From the NCBI GenBank assembly GCA_964522515.1, contig CAZFWC010000033.1, forward strand, positions 1 to 6,691: DNA of 6,691 nucleotides, given 5' to 3'. Of the stretch, positions 1 to 4,817 are shown piece by piece; the stretch's first letter is position 1, and each line of letters begins with the position of its first letter. The DNA comes from CAYNCE01 sp964522515. GTDB lineage: Bacteria > Patescibacteriota > Patescibacteriia > UBA2196. A model generated the notes under the pieces. The model saw only the letters and a program-made list of their open reading frames with translations, was not told the DNA's origin and did not search any database. The translations under genes and the position numbers were made by a program.

Positions 1-115
1 CACCGTCCGTATTAACAATTAATACATGATTTTCGTCAATATTTATTCCAAAATTATCAAAAAAATGTAATTGACCCTCCTTCTCAATGGCAAATGTTTT
101 GTTTTCTGTATTCAT
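1..115 (-). CDS. N-terminal fragment of an unrecognised protein, cut by the window edge
   Basis: An ATG at 115-113 opens a frame that stays open for 38 codons to the window edge. The peptide begins MNTENKTFAIEKEGQLHFF and continues with alternating hydrophobic and polar residues typical of beta structure (HVLIVNTDG at the edge). I do not recognise the family. There is no Shine-Dalgarno sequence. A TATAAT hexamer on the minus strand at 137-132 lies 16 bases upstream of the ATG and could be a -10 box giving a leader of about 10 bases, but no good -35 accompanies it. The gene lies downstream of the prohibitin gene on the same strand, about 110 bases away. Only a short N-terminus is visible, so coding status rests on an open frame and plausible composition. 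Confidence 0.45.
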   Translation of the reverse strand, partial: MNTENKTFAIEKEGQLHFFDNFGINIDENHVLIVNTDG

Positions 116-226
116 AAAATTTAATTAATTTATTATATTTATTACCGCTTTTACCTAATCTTAAAATCGGATTCTGAAAATCTTTGTCATTTCGTAAATC
201 AAGTTCACGATTAAATTCAAAAAAAT

Positions 227-1039
227 CTACCTATTTATTCCAATAAAAGGGCTGACTTCTCCCCAATAAAGCGGGGTCTTGCCATCCCACTTTTCTATCC
301 AGCGCAATTCCACAACTTGCGGATTAACTCTTAAAGCCTGGGCTTCAATTTGAATAGCTTGCGCCTTGCCTCCAGCTTCAACGATTTTTTGTTCAGCTTC
401 TATTTCTATTCTTTCTAAATCACGGTCTGCTTTAAGTTTAAGCTGTTCAGCTTTTACTTTAGATTCAATTGCTTCATTAAAGGCATTAGAAAAACTAAAA
501 TCAATAATATTAAATTCATCAACAACAATAGAACTGCCAGACAATCTTTCAAATAAATTTAATTTAATCTGCTCTTTAACTTCTTCTCTTTTAGTAATTA
601 ATTCTTCAGCTGTAAACTTTGCAGTAACTGATTTGACCGCTTCTTGAATTGAAGGCGCAATAATGCGCGTGTTATAATTTTTACCAACTTCTTGCCAAAT
701 TTTATTTACTCCATTTGGATCCAAATGATAATTTAACGCAATTTTGGAAGTAACGATTTGCAAATCTTTAGAAGAAGCGCTGGCTGGAACTTCATCTTTT
801 TGGATTTTAACATCCATTTTTACAATCTTGTGAATTAAAGGGATTTTAAAATAAAGACCTTCGTCAAAAATTTTATCTTTTACTGCGCCAAATTGCAAAA
901 GAATACCGCGCTCACCAGCGCCAATTGTGCCAACACTGCCAAAAATTATTACTAAAGCAATAATGGCAACTACAATATATAACCCAAATTTACCAGACTT
1001 CTTTTTTAATTCCTCCATTTTTTGATCTATAATTTGCAT
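227..1039 (-). CDS. Prohibitin-family protein (SPFH/Band 7 domain)
   Basis: Predicted membrane-anchored SPFH protein of 270 residues, close to the usual length of prohibitins. The N-terminus has a short basic cytoplasmic segment (residues 1-17, with KKKSGK) and one transmembrane helix at about 18-38. The family hallmark follows: GAGERGILLQFGAVKD (about 40-55), then GLYFKIPLIHKI. The SPFH domain spans about 40-185. A charged coiled coil (about 186-235, rich in E, K, A and Q) leads to the typical C-terminal NPQVVELRWIEKWDGKTPL. Known prohibitins form ring-shaped membrane oligomers that modulate the FtsH-type AAA protease and act as membrane scaffolds; that role is inferred here from family. It ends on TAG. 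The ATG at 1039 has no Shine-Dalgarno sequence, and an in-frame ATG at codon 8 is a possible alternative. HflC and stomatin are relatives, but the tail pattern fits prohibitin better. No FtsH or HflK partner gene lies in the window. Confidence 0.93.
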   Translation of the reverse strand: MQIIDQKMEELKKKSGKFGLYIVVAIIALVIIFGSVGTIGAGERGILLQFGAVKDKIFDEGLYFKIPLIHKIVKMDVKIQKDEVPASASSKDLQIVTSKIALNYHLDPNGVNKIWQEVGKNYNTRIIAPSIQEAVKSVTAKFTAEELITKREEVKEQIKLNLFERLSGSSIVVDEFNIIDFSFSNAFNEAIESKVKAEQLKLKADRDLERIEIEAEQKIVEAGGKAQAIQIEAQALRVNPQVVELRWIEKWDGKTPLYWGEVSPFIGINR

Positions 1040-1220
1040 ATTTTTTTGTTCTGTTAAATAATCTAAAAACTTTAGAATTCAGCTTTACAGATTTTTACAG
1101 AATAAATTAATTATTATGTTTTTATCTTACTATTTAAAATTAAAACAGTCAATTTCAGTTCAAACATCTTACCCCTGCCATAAAACCCAAAACAAAAAAA
1201 CACAAACCAATGACTGCAGA

Positions 1221-1803
1221 GATGGAAGACCACGACCTAAAAAACACGAATTTGCTTTTAGAGGTTTAATTTAATTAAATGCGGAGTTTGTGGAAGCAAT
1301 ATCTCTGGTATTTTTGTTAAAGCTAAAAACAATCAGCGTTGAACAGATGTAGAGTGAAAATGGAAAATTTGGTTAAATTAAAAATAGCACCAGAGAATAC
1401 TGATGGCTCACTTTTGAGTGATGATGAATTTATTTTTCAGAAAAAAGATATTTTAGTAGAGGAGAAAACAATCAAAGAAAAAATTGGAGACACTGACCAG
1501 AGTAAACAAAATTGGTTTGATAATTGTGTTGATTATTTTAATTTTACTTGCAAATTAAAAAAGAGGTTTAAAATTGCCAGTCCTGAACAGAAGCGGGAGA
1601 TATTTAAGTTCGTTTGCTACAATCCCATTATAACCAACAAAATTTTGCTAACTGAACAGCAAAACCCTAATAATCTTATTATTCAGTTCAAAGAGGACAA
1701 CCCTGTCATTATAACCAAAGATTTTGCCTTAAGTCAGCAAAAAAAACCTGCTTTAGACAGGATTTCTTCGGAATGGCGGACCGTACGGGACTTGAACCCG
1801 TGA
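1221..1803 (+). pseudogene. Decayed serine recombinase (C-terminal half, frameshifted)
   Basis: Three reading frames carry consecutive pieces of a large serine recombinase. From 1224 one frame reads GRPRPKKHEFAFRGLI, the usual lead-in to the recombinase zinc beta-ribbon. After a 5-base TAATT duplication (1272-1276) a second frame gives KCGVCGSNISGIF (from 1277) and hits TGA at 1340. The third frame (1339-1803) supplies NLVKLKIAPENTDG, LLSDDEF, a coiled-coil stretch, NWFDNCVDYFNF and SPEQKREIFKFVCYNPII, the typical C-terminal region. Most of the zinc ribbon and first coiled-coil part between frames two and three is missing, so there is an internal deletion. No N-terminal catalytic resolvase domain is present upstream (1040-1220 shows nothing recognisable). 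The last residues (SEWRTVRDLNP) are antisense translation of the adjacent tRNA. The family cuts and rejoins DNA in integration or excision of mobile elements; this copy cannot be active. Confidence 0.85.
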
Positions 1804-1849
1804 TCTCTGCCGTGACAGGGCAGCGTGATAACCACTACACCAACGGTCC
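1774..1849 (-). tRNA. tRNA-Asp (anticodon GUC)
   Basis: The minus strand folds as a complete 76-base tRNA. The acceptor stem GGACCGU/ACGGUCC pairs 7 of 7. The anticodon stem CUGCC/GGCAG encloses the loop CUGUCAC with anticodon GUC. The T arm is ACGGG-UUCAAGU-CCCGU. The discriminator base is G73, an aspartate identity element, and the 3' CCA is encoded (1774-1776). The D arm (GGUGUAGUGGUUAUCAC) matches the common bacterial tRNA-Asp pattern. It is transcribed in the same direction as gatC-gatA, about 200 bases downstream of gatA. Its 3' end overlaps the last codons of the recombinase remnant on the other strand. Confidence 0.97.
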
Positions 1850-1914
1850 AAAAATCAAAATTTAGCTTAACAAAAAAATAATTTTTTAGCAAGATAAAAA
1901 TTTTCACAAAATCA

Positions 1915-2047
1915 GATAGAAATATTTTTTTCAAAAACCTTTGCTCGCTAAAATTGCTAGGATTTTGCAAAGCAAAAAATTTTAGTGAGCTAGAGCAAAT
2001 TTTTCGCAGGAAAAAATTTGCGTGTTTTTGAAAAAAATATCTCTATC
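1915..2047. repeat. Cloverleaf-like inverted-repeat element downstream of gatA
   Basis: Terminal arms 1915-1938 and 2024-2047 are reverse complements over 24 bases with one mismatch. Two hairpins lie inside. The first pairs 1943-1955 with 1978-1990 (13 bp, one G-U in plus-strand RNA) and has an apical TTTTGC-AAA-GCAAAA hairpin at 1963-1977. The second pairs 1995-2004 with 2012-2021 around a short C/G loop. The element starts one base past the gatA stop and ends about 65 bases before the tRNA-Asp 5' end. No run of U follows the outer stem, so it is not a simple intrinsic terminator. A miniature transposable element, a 3'UTR stability element or a structured RNA are all possible. Confidence 0.7.
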
Positions 2048-2048
2048 C

Positions 2049-3557
2049 TTACAAATCATTTTCCAAAACCTTCCCAACCTCAAACAAAATTTCTTCTTTT
2101 CCCCAAGACCCAATTAACTGTGCGCCAATTGGCAAATTACCTTGCCTACCGCTAGACAGGTTTTTTGTTTTTCCGCACGGAATTGAAATCGCTGGCAAAC
2201 CAGCAACATTTACTGGAACTGTAAAAATATCTTGCAAATACATTTGCAAAGGATCTGCTGTTTTTTCTCCTAATTTAAATGCGGGAGTCGGCGTGGTTGG
2301 TGTGATTAATAAATCTATTTTATCTTGCGAAAAAACTTTTTCAAAATCTTGTTTTATTAAAGTCCTAACTTTTTGCGCTTTTTTATAATACGCGTCAAAA
2401 TATCCAGCTGACAAAGCATAAGTTCCTAACATAATTCTTCGTTTAACTTCGTCACCAAAATATTTTGCCCGAGTTTTAGAATAAACTTCAAATATACTTT
2501 TGACTTTTGATTTTTGATTTTTGATTTTTGATTTTCCGTATCTAATTCCGTCAAACCGCGCTAAATTTGCTGGAGCTTCTGACGGCTGAATAATATAATA
2601 AACAGCAAGCGCGTATTCTGTATTTGGCAAACTTACTGAAATAATTTCAGCGCCTAATTTTTCACATTTTTTAATTACATTTTTTACAGCGGTTTCAACT
2701 TCTTTATCTAAGCCGGAGACCTGCCCACCGTAGCCTTGGCGGAGGTGGGTAAAATACTCTTTAGGCACCCCAATTTTAAGATTTTTTAAATCTTTTTTGG
2801 AAATTGGAAATTGAAATTTATTTGGAAATTGTTTCTTGGAAATTGGAAATTCTAGACTCGTAGAATCTAATAAATCTCTTCCTTTTATAAAATTAAAAAC
2901 AATTTCCGCATCTTCCACACTTTTAGAAATTATTCCAATTTGATCTAAGGACGACGCATCTGCGATTAATCCAAATCTAGAAATTGCTCCATAAGTTGGT
3001 TTAAACCCAACTGTTCCGCAAAAAGCAGAAGGCTGACGAACTGACCCGCCAGTATCACTTGCAATTGAATAAACTGATAAATCTGCTGAAACTGCCGCAG
3101 CTGAGCCACTTGAAGTTCCGCCTGGCACACGAGTTAAATTATATGGATTTTTAGTTGCGCCAAAACCAGAATTTTCACCAGAACCTCCCATTGCAAATTC
3201 ATCACAATTATTTTTTCCTAAAATTACAATTCCTTGTTGTTTTAATTTTTTTACAACAGTTGCGTCGTAGGGAGCAATATAATTTTCTAAAATTTTTGAA
3301 CCAGCTGTTGTTTGAATTCCTTTTGTCATTATTAAATCTTTAATTGATGCTGGAATTCCAGCTAGCATTGAAATTTCTTTTTTATTTAAAATTTCTTTAT
3401 CAATTTTTTGAGCTTGTTCTAATGCTTGTTTTTCAGTAATTGTAATAAAAGCGTTTAAGATTGGATTTTTATTTTTTATTCTACTTAAATAATCTTGAGT
3501 TAGCTCAGTTGCTGAAATTTCTTTATTAATTAATTTTTCGTGTAGTTGTTTTATCAT
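2049..3557 (-). CDS. gatA: Asp-tRNA(Asn)/Glu-tRNA(Gln) amidotransferase subunit A
   Basis: GatA is the amidase subunit of the GatCAB complex. It hydrolyses glutamine and channels ammonia to GatB, which converts Glu-tRNA(Gln) or Asp-tRNA(Asn) to the cognate aminoacyl-tRNA. The amidase-signature core is clear: SIKDLI with Lys73, VPGGTSSGSAAAV (144-156) and SDTGGSVRQPS (167-177) with nucleophile Ser172, then GTVGFKPTYGAISRFGLI. Spacing (73-148-172) equals that of the known triad in Staphylococcus aureus GatA (79-154-178), but the middle position is Thr148 instead of Ser. C-terminal VPVNVAGLPAISIPCG and LPIGAQLIG are also typical. At 502 residues it is slightly longer than usual because of four repeat-like in-frame insertions (about residues 236-256, 270-281, 341-354 and 466-474). 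Its ATG overlaps the gatC TGA in ATGA, indicating translational coupling. Confidence 0.97.
   Translation of the reverse strand: MIKQLHEKLINKEISATELTQDYLSRIKNKNPILNAFITITEKQALEQAQKIDKEILNKKEISMLAGIPASIKDLIMTKGIQTTAGSKILENYIAPYDATVVKKLKQQGIVILGKNNCDEFAMGGSGENSGFGATKNPYNLTRVPGGTSSGSAAAVSADLSVYSIASDTGGSVRQPSAFCGTVGFKPTYGAISRFGLIADASSLDQIGIISKSVEDAEIVFNFIKGRDLLDSTSLEFPISKKQFPNKFQFPISKKDLKNLKIGVPKEYFTHLRQGYGGQVSGLDKEVETAVKNVIKKCEKLGAEIISVSLPNTEYALAVYYIIQPSEAPANLARFDGIRYGKSKIKNQKSKVKSIFEVYSKTRAKYFGDEVKRRIMLGTYALSAGYFDAYYKKAQKVRTLIKQDFEKVFSQDKIDLLITPTTPTPAFKLGEKTADPLQMYLQDIFTVPVNVAGLPAISIPCGKTKNLSSGRQGNLPIGAQLIGSWGKEEILFEVGKVLENDL
2140..2160. repeat. Small palindromic repeat inside gatA (near the 3' end)
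   Basis: An imperfect palindrome with CCTTGCCTA on one side and TAGACAGG on the other lies within gatA. On the minus strand it encodes about SSGRQGN (residues 468-474), which separates the conserved PCGKTK from LPIGAQLIG where the family normally has only a few residues. The translation stays in frame. I take it for an inserted short palindromic element. Confidence 0.5.
2498..2532. repeat. Five tandem 7-bp repeats inside gatA
   Basis: Five consecutive copies of TTTTGAT (the first reads TTTTGAC) form a 35-base array. In gatA it encodes the lysine-rich stretch KSKIKNQKSKVKS (residues 342-354) between ARFDGIRYG and FEVYSKTRA. Adding or losing one 7-bp unit would shift the frame, and a change of three units (21 bp) would preserve it. 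A loose match is seen at 6652-6672 near the window end. Confidence 0.75.
2720..2749. repeat. GC-rich palindromic element inserted in frame in gatA
   Basis: A 30-base G+C-rich island in very A+T-rich DNA. CCCACC (2724-2729) pairs with GGTGGG (2744-2749), enclosing a GTAGCCTTGGCGGA centre. On the minus strand it encodes HLRQGYGGQVS (about residues 271-281), placed between the conserved IGVPKEYF and GLDKEVETAV where related GatA proteins run on almost directly. A similar sequence, CCTGTCCGCCGTAGTCC, occurs between genes at 4568-4584. Confidence 0.75.
2797..2851. repeat. Direct repeats (TTGGAAATTGGAAATT) inside gatA
   Basis: The 16-mer TTGGAAATTGGAAATT is present exactly at 2797-2812 and 2836-2851, each an internal duplication of TTGGAAA, with a third partial copy near 2820-2830. 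The copies are 39 bp (13 codons) apart, so the frame is kept. They encode the repeated peptide FPISKK (residues 237-242 and 250-255), between DLLDSTSLE and LKNLKIGVP, a loop where other GatA proteins are shorter. Confidence 0.8.
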
Positions 3558-3847
3558 AAAATTTTCTTAACTTTCACCTGTTCTTTTTCAACTTCTGGCG
3601 CCATTTTAATCAAATCTCCTGATTCATAATTCATAATTCCTAATTCATTTTTGTCTTCCCTCCAAACATTTTCCAAATTTCTTATTCCCCCGTCTGCTGT
3701 TTTAATTCCGTCAGTATTTACTTCTTGCAACTTTTCAACATAATTTAAAATACTACCAAGTTGTTTTTGGTATTTTTCTATTTCTTGCTCTGATAAATCT
3801 AATCGCGCAAGTTTTGCAATATGTTTAACTTCTTTTTTACTTATCAT
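3554..3847 (-). CDS. gatC: Asp-tRNA(Asn)/Glu-tRNA(Gln) amidotransferase subunit C
   Basis: GatC is the small subunit that wraps around GatA and GatB and stabilises the amidotransferase. From the chosen ATG at 3847 it is 97 residues, normal for the family. It begins MISKKEVKHIAKLARLDLSE, the typical GatC opening, followed by the helix with YQKQLGSILNYVEKLQEVNT, then LENVWREDK, and ends with APEVEKEQVKVKKIL. An in-frame ATG six codons earlier (3865) would add MTTRKK, but that stretch lies in a dispersed repeat and is not family sequence, so I prefer 3847. Neither start has a good Shine-Dalgarno sequence. The residues ELGIMNYESG (DNA about 3621-3647) look like an in-frame repeat insertion in the linker. 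The gene overlaps gatA by ATGA and ends on TGA. Confidence 0.93.
   Translation of the reverse strand: MISKKEVKHIAKLARLDLSEQEIEKYQKQLGSILNYVEKLQEVNTDGIKTADGGIRNLENVWREDKNELGIMNYESGDLIKMAPEVEKEQVKVKKIL
3621..3647. repeat. Repeat insertion in gatC (ATTCATAATTC type)
   Basis: The tandem motif ATTCATA-ATTCATA-ATTC lies within gatC and encodes about LGIMNYES on the minus strand. The related segment at 4541-4567 between genes shares the exact 13-mer GATTCATAATTCA and a 17/20 match over an adjacent stretch. It is therefore a member of a dispersed family that has entered the gatC linker without breaking the frame. Confidence 0.6.
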
Positions 3848-3860
3848 TTTTTTTCTGGTA

Positions 3861-3909
3861 GTCATCCTGAGCGACCTTTTAAGATTTTTTTAGGAGCCGA
3901 AGGATCTAA
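3861..3909. repeat. Degenerate dispersed repeat in the gatC leader
   Basis: GTCATCCTGAGCGACC at one end and GCCGAAGGATCT at the other flank a T-rich centre. Both ends resemble a dispersed element I recall from many bacterial genomes (TCATCCTGAGCGAAG...CGAAGGATCT); ATCCT and AGGAT form its palindromic ends. It lies directly upstream of gatC and supplies the upstream in-frame ATG at 3865, which I therefore do not use as the gatC start. Confidence 0.5.
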
Positions 3910-3973
3910 TTTTCAATAATTATTTTTAATAAAATACAAATTAACACATTTATTTTAGCAGGTTAAATTAAAT

Positions 3974-4002
3974 TTGACAAAAAAATTAAATAATGTAAGC
4001 CA
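3974..4002 (+). promoter_or_regulatory. Possible promoter for the 4055 ORF
   Basis: A perfect -35 hexamer TTGACA sits at 3974-3979. The best -10 candidates are weak: TAAGCC at 3996-4001 with 16-bp spacing, or TAATGT at 3991-3996 with spacing that is too short. It lies in the divergent gap between gatC and the 4055 ORF, at the right distance for a leader of about 50 bases. Confidence 0.3.
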
Positions 4003-4042
4003 GAAAAGTAAAATAATTCATTAAACATTAATTAAATAAATT

Positions 4043-4048
4043 GGAGGA
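4043..4048 (+). promoter_or_regulatory. Strong Shine-Dalgarno site of the 4055 ORF
   Basis: GGAGGA lies six bases before the ATG at 4055. It is the only textbook ribosome-binding site in the window and is the main reason to accept this short ORF as a real start of translation. Confidence 0.75.
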
Positions 4049-4054
4049 AGCAAG

Positions 4055-4162
4055 ATGAAAAAATTAGTTGTTTTATTCAGTGTAGTTTTTTTGGTTTTAT
4101 TTTTTGTGTTTGATGTGAGTGCACAAACAATTTATACTTCCACTAAACAAAAAAAAGATTAA
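4055..4162 (+). CDS. Short secreted peptide, or the signal-peptide end of a broken exported protein
   Basis: The ORF has 35 codons, starts with ATG and has a strong GGAGGA site. The peptide is a textbook signal sequence: MKK, a long hydrophobic core (LVVLFSVVFLVLFFVF), then DVSA-QTIY with a likely cleavage after VSA. Only about 12 residues would remain after cleavage. The frame stops at TAA (4160-4162). The ORF at 4220-4459 lies in exactly the same frame, separated only by this TAA and by a TGA-TAA pair at 4187-4192. The simplest reading is that 4055-4459 was one exported protein gene, now broken by three stops. A genuine small secreted peptide cannot be excluded. Confidence 0.55.
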   Translation: MKKLVVLFSVVFLVLFFVFDVSAQTIYTSTKQKKD

Positions 4163-4219
4163 AACACCACAAGGGACAGAGTCAGTTGATAAAAATTCCG
4201 TGATAAAAATTTAGAAAAA

Positions 4220-4459
4220 ATGCCGAAACTGTCAAAAATAAAAAATGATGGCGAATTCCATTTTAAAGAATATAAAAATGGGAAATGGAAAACAGTAAAA
4301 AACAACACTTTAAAAATTTACGACTTGGATTTAAATGTCGTAAAAATAATTTTCCCAAAAAAAGAAAAAATTAAAGTCTTTGGAGAAATAGAAAGTAAAG
4401 GCATTAAACTTTATTATCTTGGATCAGAAAAATATATTAAAAAAACTGATCTAAAATAA
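4220..4459 (+). CDS. Beta-rich hypothetical protein, likely the C-terminal part of the broken exported protein
   Basis: The ORF encodes 79 residues, Lys-rich, with no Shine-Dalgarno sequence before its ATG. The frame is open further upstream to about 4193 (KFRDKNLEK precedes the ATG), which suggests that the ATG is not the natural start. The segment NNTLKIYDLDLNVVKI, then KEKIKVFGEIESKGIKLYYL and GSEKYIKKTDL, has the rhythm of a bacterial SH3-like domain (short strands, a central K-V-G turn, terminal Y-I/V-K-x-x-D-L). That resemblance is weak and is inference. An exported SH3-like domain would fit the signal peptide of the preceding in-frame ORF. The gene is followed by a strong terminator at 4482, consistent with a once functional transcription unit. 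Confidence 0.5.
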   Translation: MPKLSKIKNDGEFHFKEYKNGKWKTVKNNTLKIYDLDLNVVKIIFPKKEKIKVFGEIESKGIKLYYLGSEKYIKKTDLK

Positions 4460-4481
4460 TTTTCTGAACAACAGGCAACCA

Positions 4482-4520
4482 AATCCAGGTGAATTTCAAC
4501 ATCTGGGTTTTTTATTTTCA
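4482..4520 (+). terminator. Rho-independent terminator after the 4220 ORF
   Basis: AATCCAGGTG (4482-4491) pairs with CATCTGGGTT (4500-4509), a 10-bp stem with two wobble pairs and the loop AATTTCAA. It is followed by TTTTATTTTC. It lies 22 bases past the stop codon. Confidence 0.85.
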
Positions 4521-4540
4521 AAATTTTTAATAAATTTTCT

Positions 4541-4605
4541 AATTCATAATTCTTGATTCATAATTCACCTGTCCGCCGTAGTCCAGTAGTGCCGCTAAGG
4601 GCGAA
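4541..4605. repeat. Intergenic cluster of two repeat types
   Basis: The 4460-4835 stretch has no gene. After the terminator it holds AATTCATAATTC and GATTCATAATTCA (4541-4567), the same family as the insertion in gatC. CCTGTCCGCCGTAGTCC (4568-4584) follows and resembles the G+C-rich palindrome in gatA at 2720-2735. A CCGCTAAGGGCGAAAGC tail of local high G+C completes the cluster. Confidence 0.55.
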
Positions 4606-4614
4606 AGCAAATAA

Positions 4615-4643
4615 TTCTCTTTTTTTATTTTCTGTGTTATAAT
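4615..4643 (+). promoter_or_regulatory. Likely promoter of the 4836 membrane-protein gene
   Basis: A consensus -10 TATAAT at 4638-4643 is preceded by TGT, giving an extended -10 (TGnTATAAT). With 17-bp spacing the -35 position reads TTCTCT (weak, 3 of 6). Transcription would start near 4650, at the first base of the palindromic element at 4651, giving a structured leader of about 185 bases. Confidence 0.6.
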
Positions 4644-4650
4644 AAATTTA

Positions 4651-4700
4651 CCCCGTGAAATGCAAAGCAATCCCGAATTGCACGGGATTATTTCACAGGG
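4651..4700. repeat. Nested palindromic element, copy A
   Basis: The outer arms CCCCGTGAAAT (4651-4661) and ATTTCACAGGG (4690-4700) pair with one irregularity. The inner arms AATCCCG (4669-4675) and CGGGATT (4683-4689) pair perfectly. The asymmetric GCAAAGC lies between the 5' outer and inner arms. It shares its outer arms and the trailing GTAAAG with copy B at 4762-4817. It sits in the predicted leader of the 4836 gene. Confidence 0.75.
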
Positions 4701-4761
4701 TAAAGCAAAAAATTAATTAATAAGTAATCCACAGGTCAGCAATAAAATGCGGATTGCTCCA

Positions 4762-4817
4762 CCCCGTCAAATAATTCCAAGTTACTCGGAATTCCAGCAA
4801 AGCTGGATTTGACAGGG
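4762..4817. repeat. Nested palindromic element, copy B
   Basis: The outer arms CCCCGTCAAAT (4762-4772) and ATTTGACAGGG (4807-4817) match copy A except for one compensated C/G exchange. Inside are AATTCC (4773-4778)/GGAATT (4788-4793) and the hairpin CCAGC-AAA-GCTGG (4794-4806). It is followed directly by TAAAGGA (4818-4824), the only Shine-Dalgarno-like sequence of the 4836 gene, 11 bases before its ATG. Confidence 0.78.

Noticed and set aside
84..230. A minus-strand frame open between the prohibitin stop and the partial gene, with a protein-like translation (EFNRELDLRNDKDF...)
   Set aside because: It has no ATG, GTG or TTG start in a useful position and no ribosome site, and it overlaps the start of the 1-115 gene in another frame. 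It could be a gene remnant but I cannot support it.
366..647. A plus-strand frame inside the prohibitin gene
   Set aside because: It is antisense to a well-recognised protein, and its Ser/Leu-rich composition is typical of a shadow frame.
1734..1970. A 78-codon minus-strand open frame across the tRNA
   Set aside because: It reads straight through tRNA-Asp and into the inverted-repeat element, so it is an artefact of non-coding sequence.
2498..2851. Short regularly repeated units that could suggest a CRISPR array
   Set aside because: The units are 7 to 16 bases, lack unique spacers of constant length, and are in frame within gatA. No cas gene is present.
3155..3343. A plus-strand frame inside gatA
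   Set aside because: It is antisense to conserved GatA sequence including the region just before the catalytic motifs. Gln/Leu/Phe richness is a by-product of the A/T-rich codons.
4055..4459. Stop-codon recoding (UGA as glycine, as in some Patescibacteria lineages) to join the two ORFs
   Set aside because: Two of the three intervening stops are TAA, and TGA serves as the true stop of gatC at the gatA overlap.
4651..4817. A known riboswitch in the leader of the membrane-protein gene
   Set aside because: I recognise no conserved riboswitch core. The structure is fully explained by two copies of a palindromic repeat.
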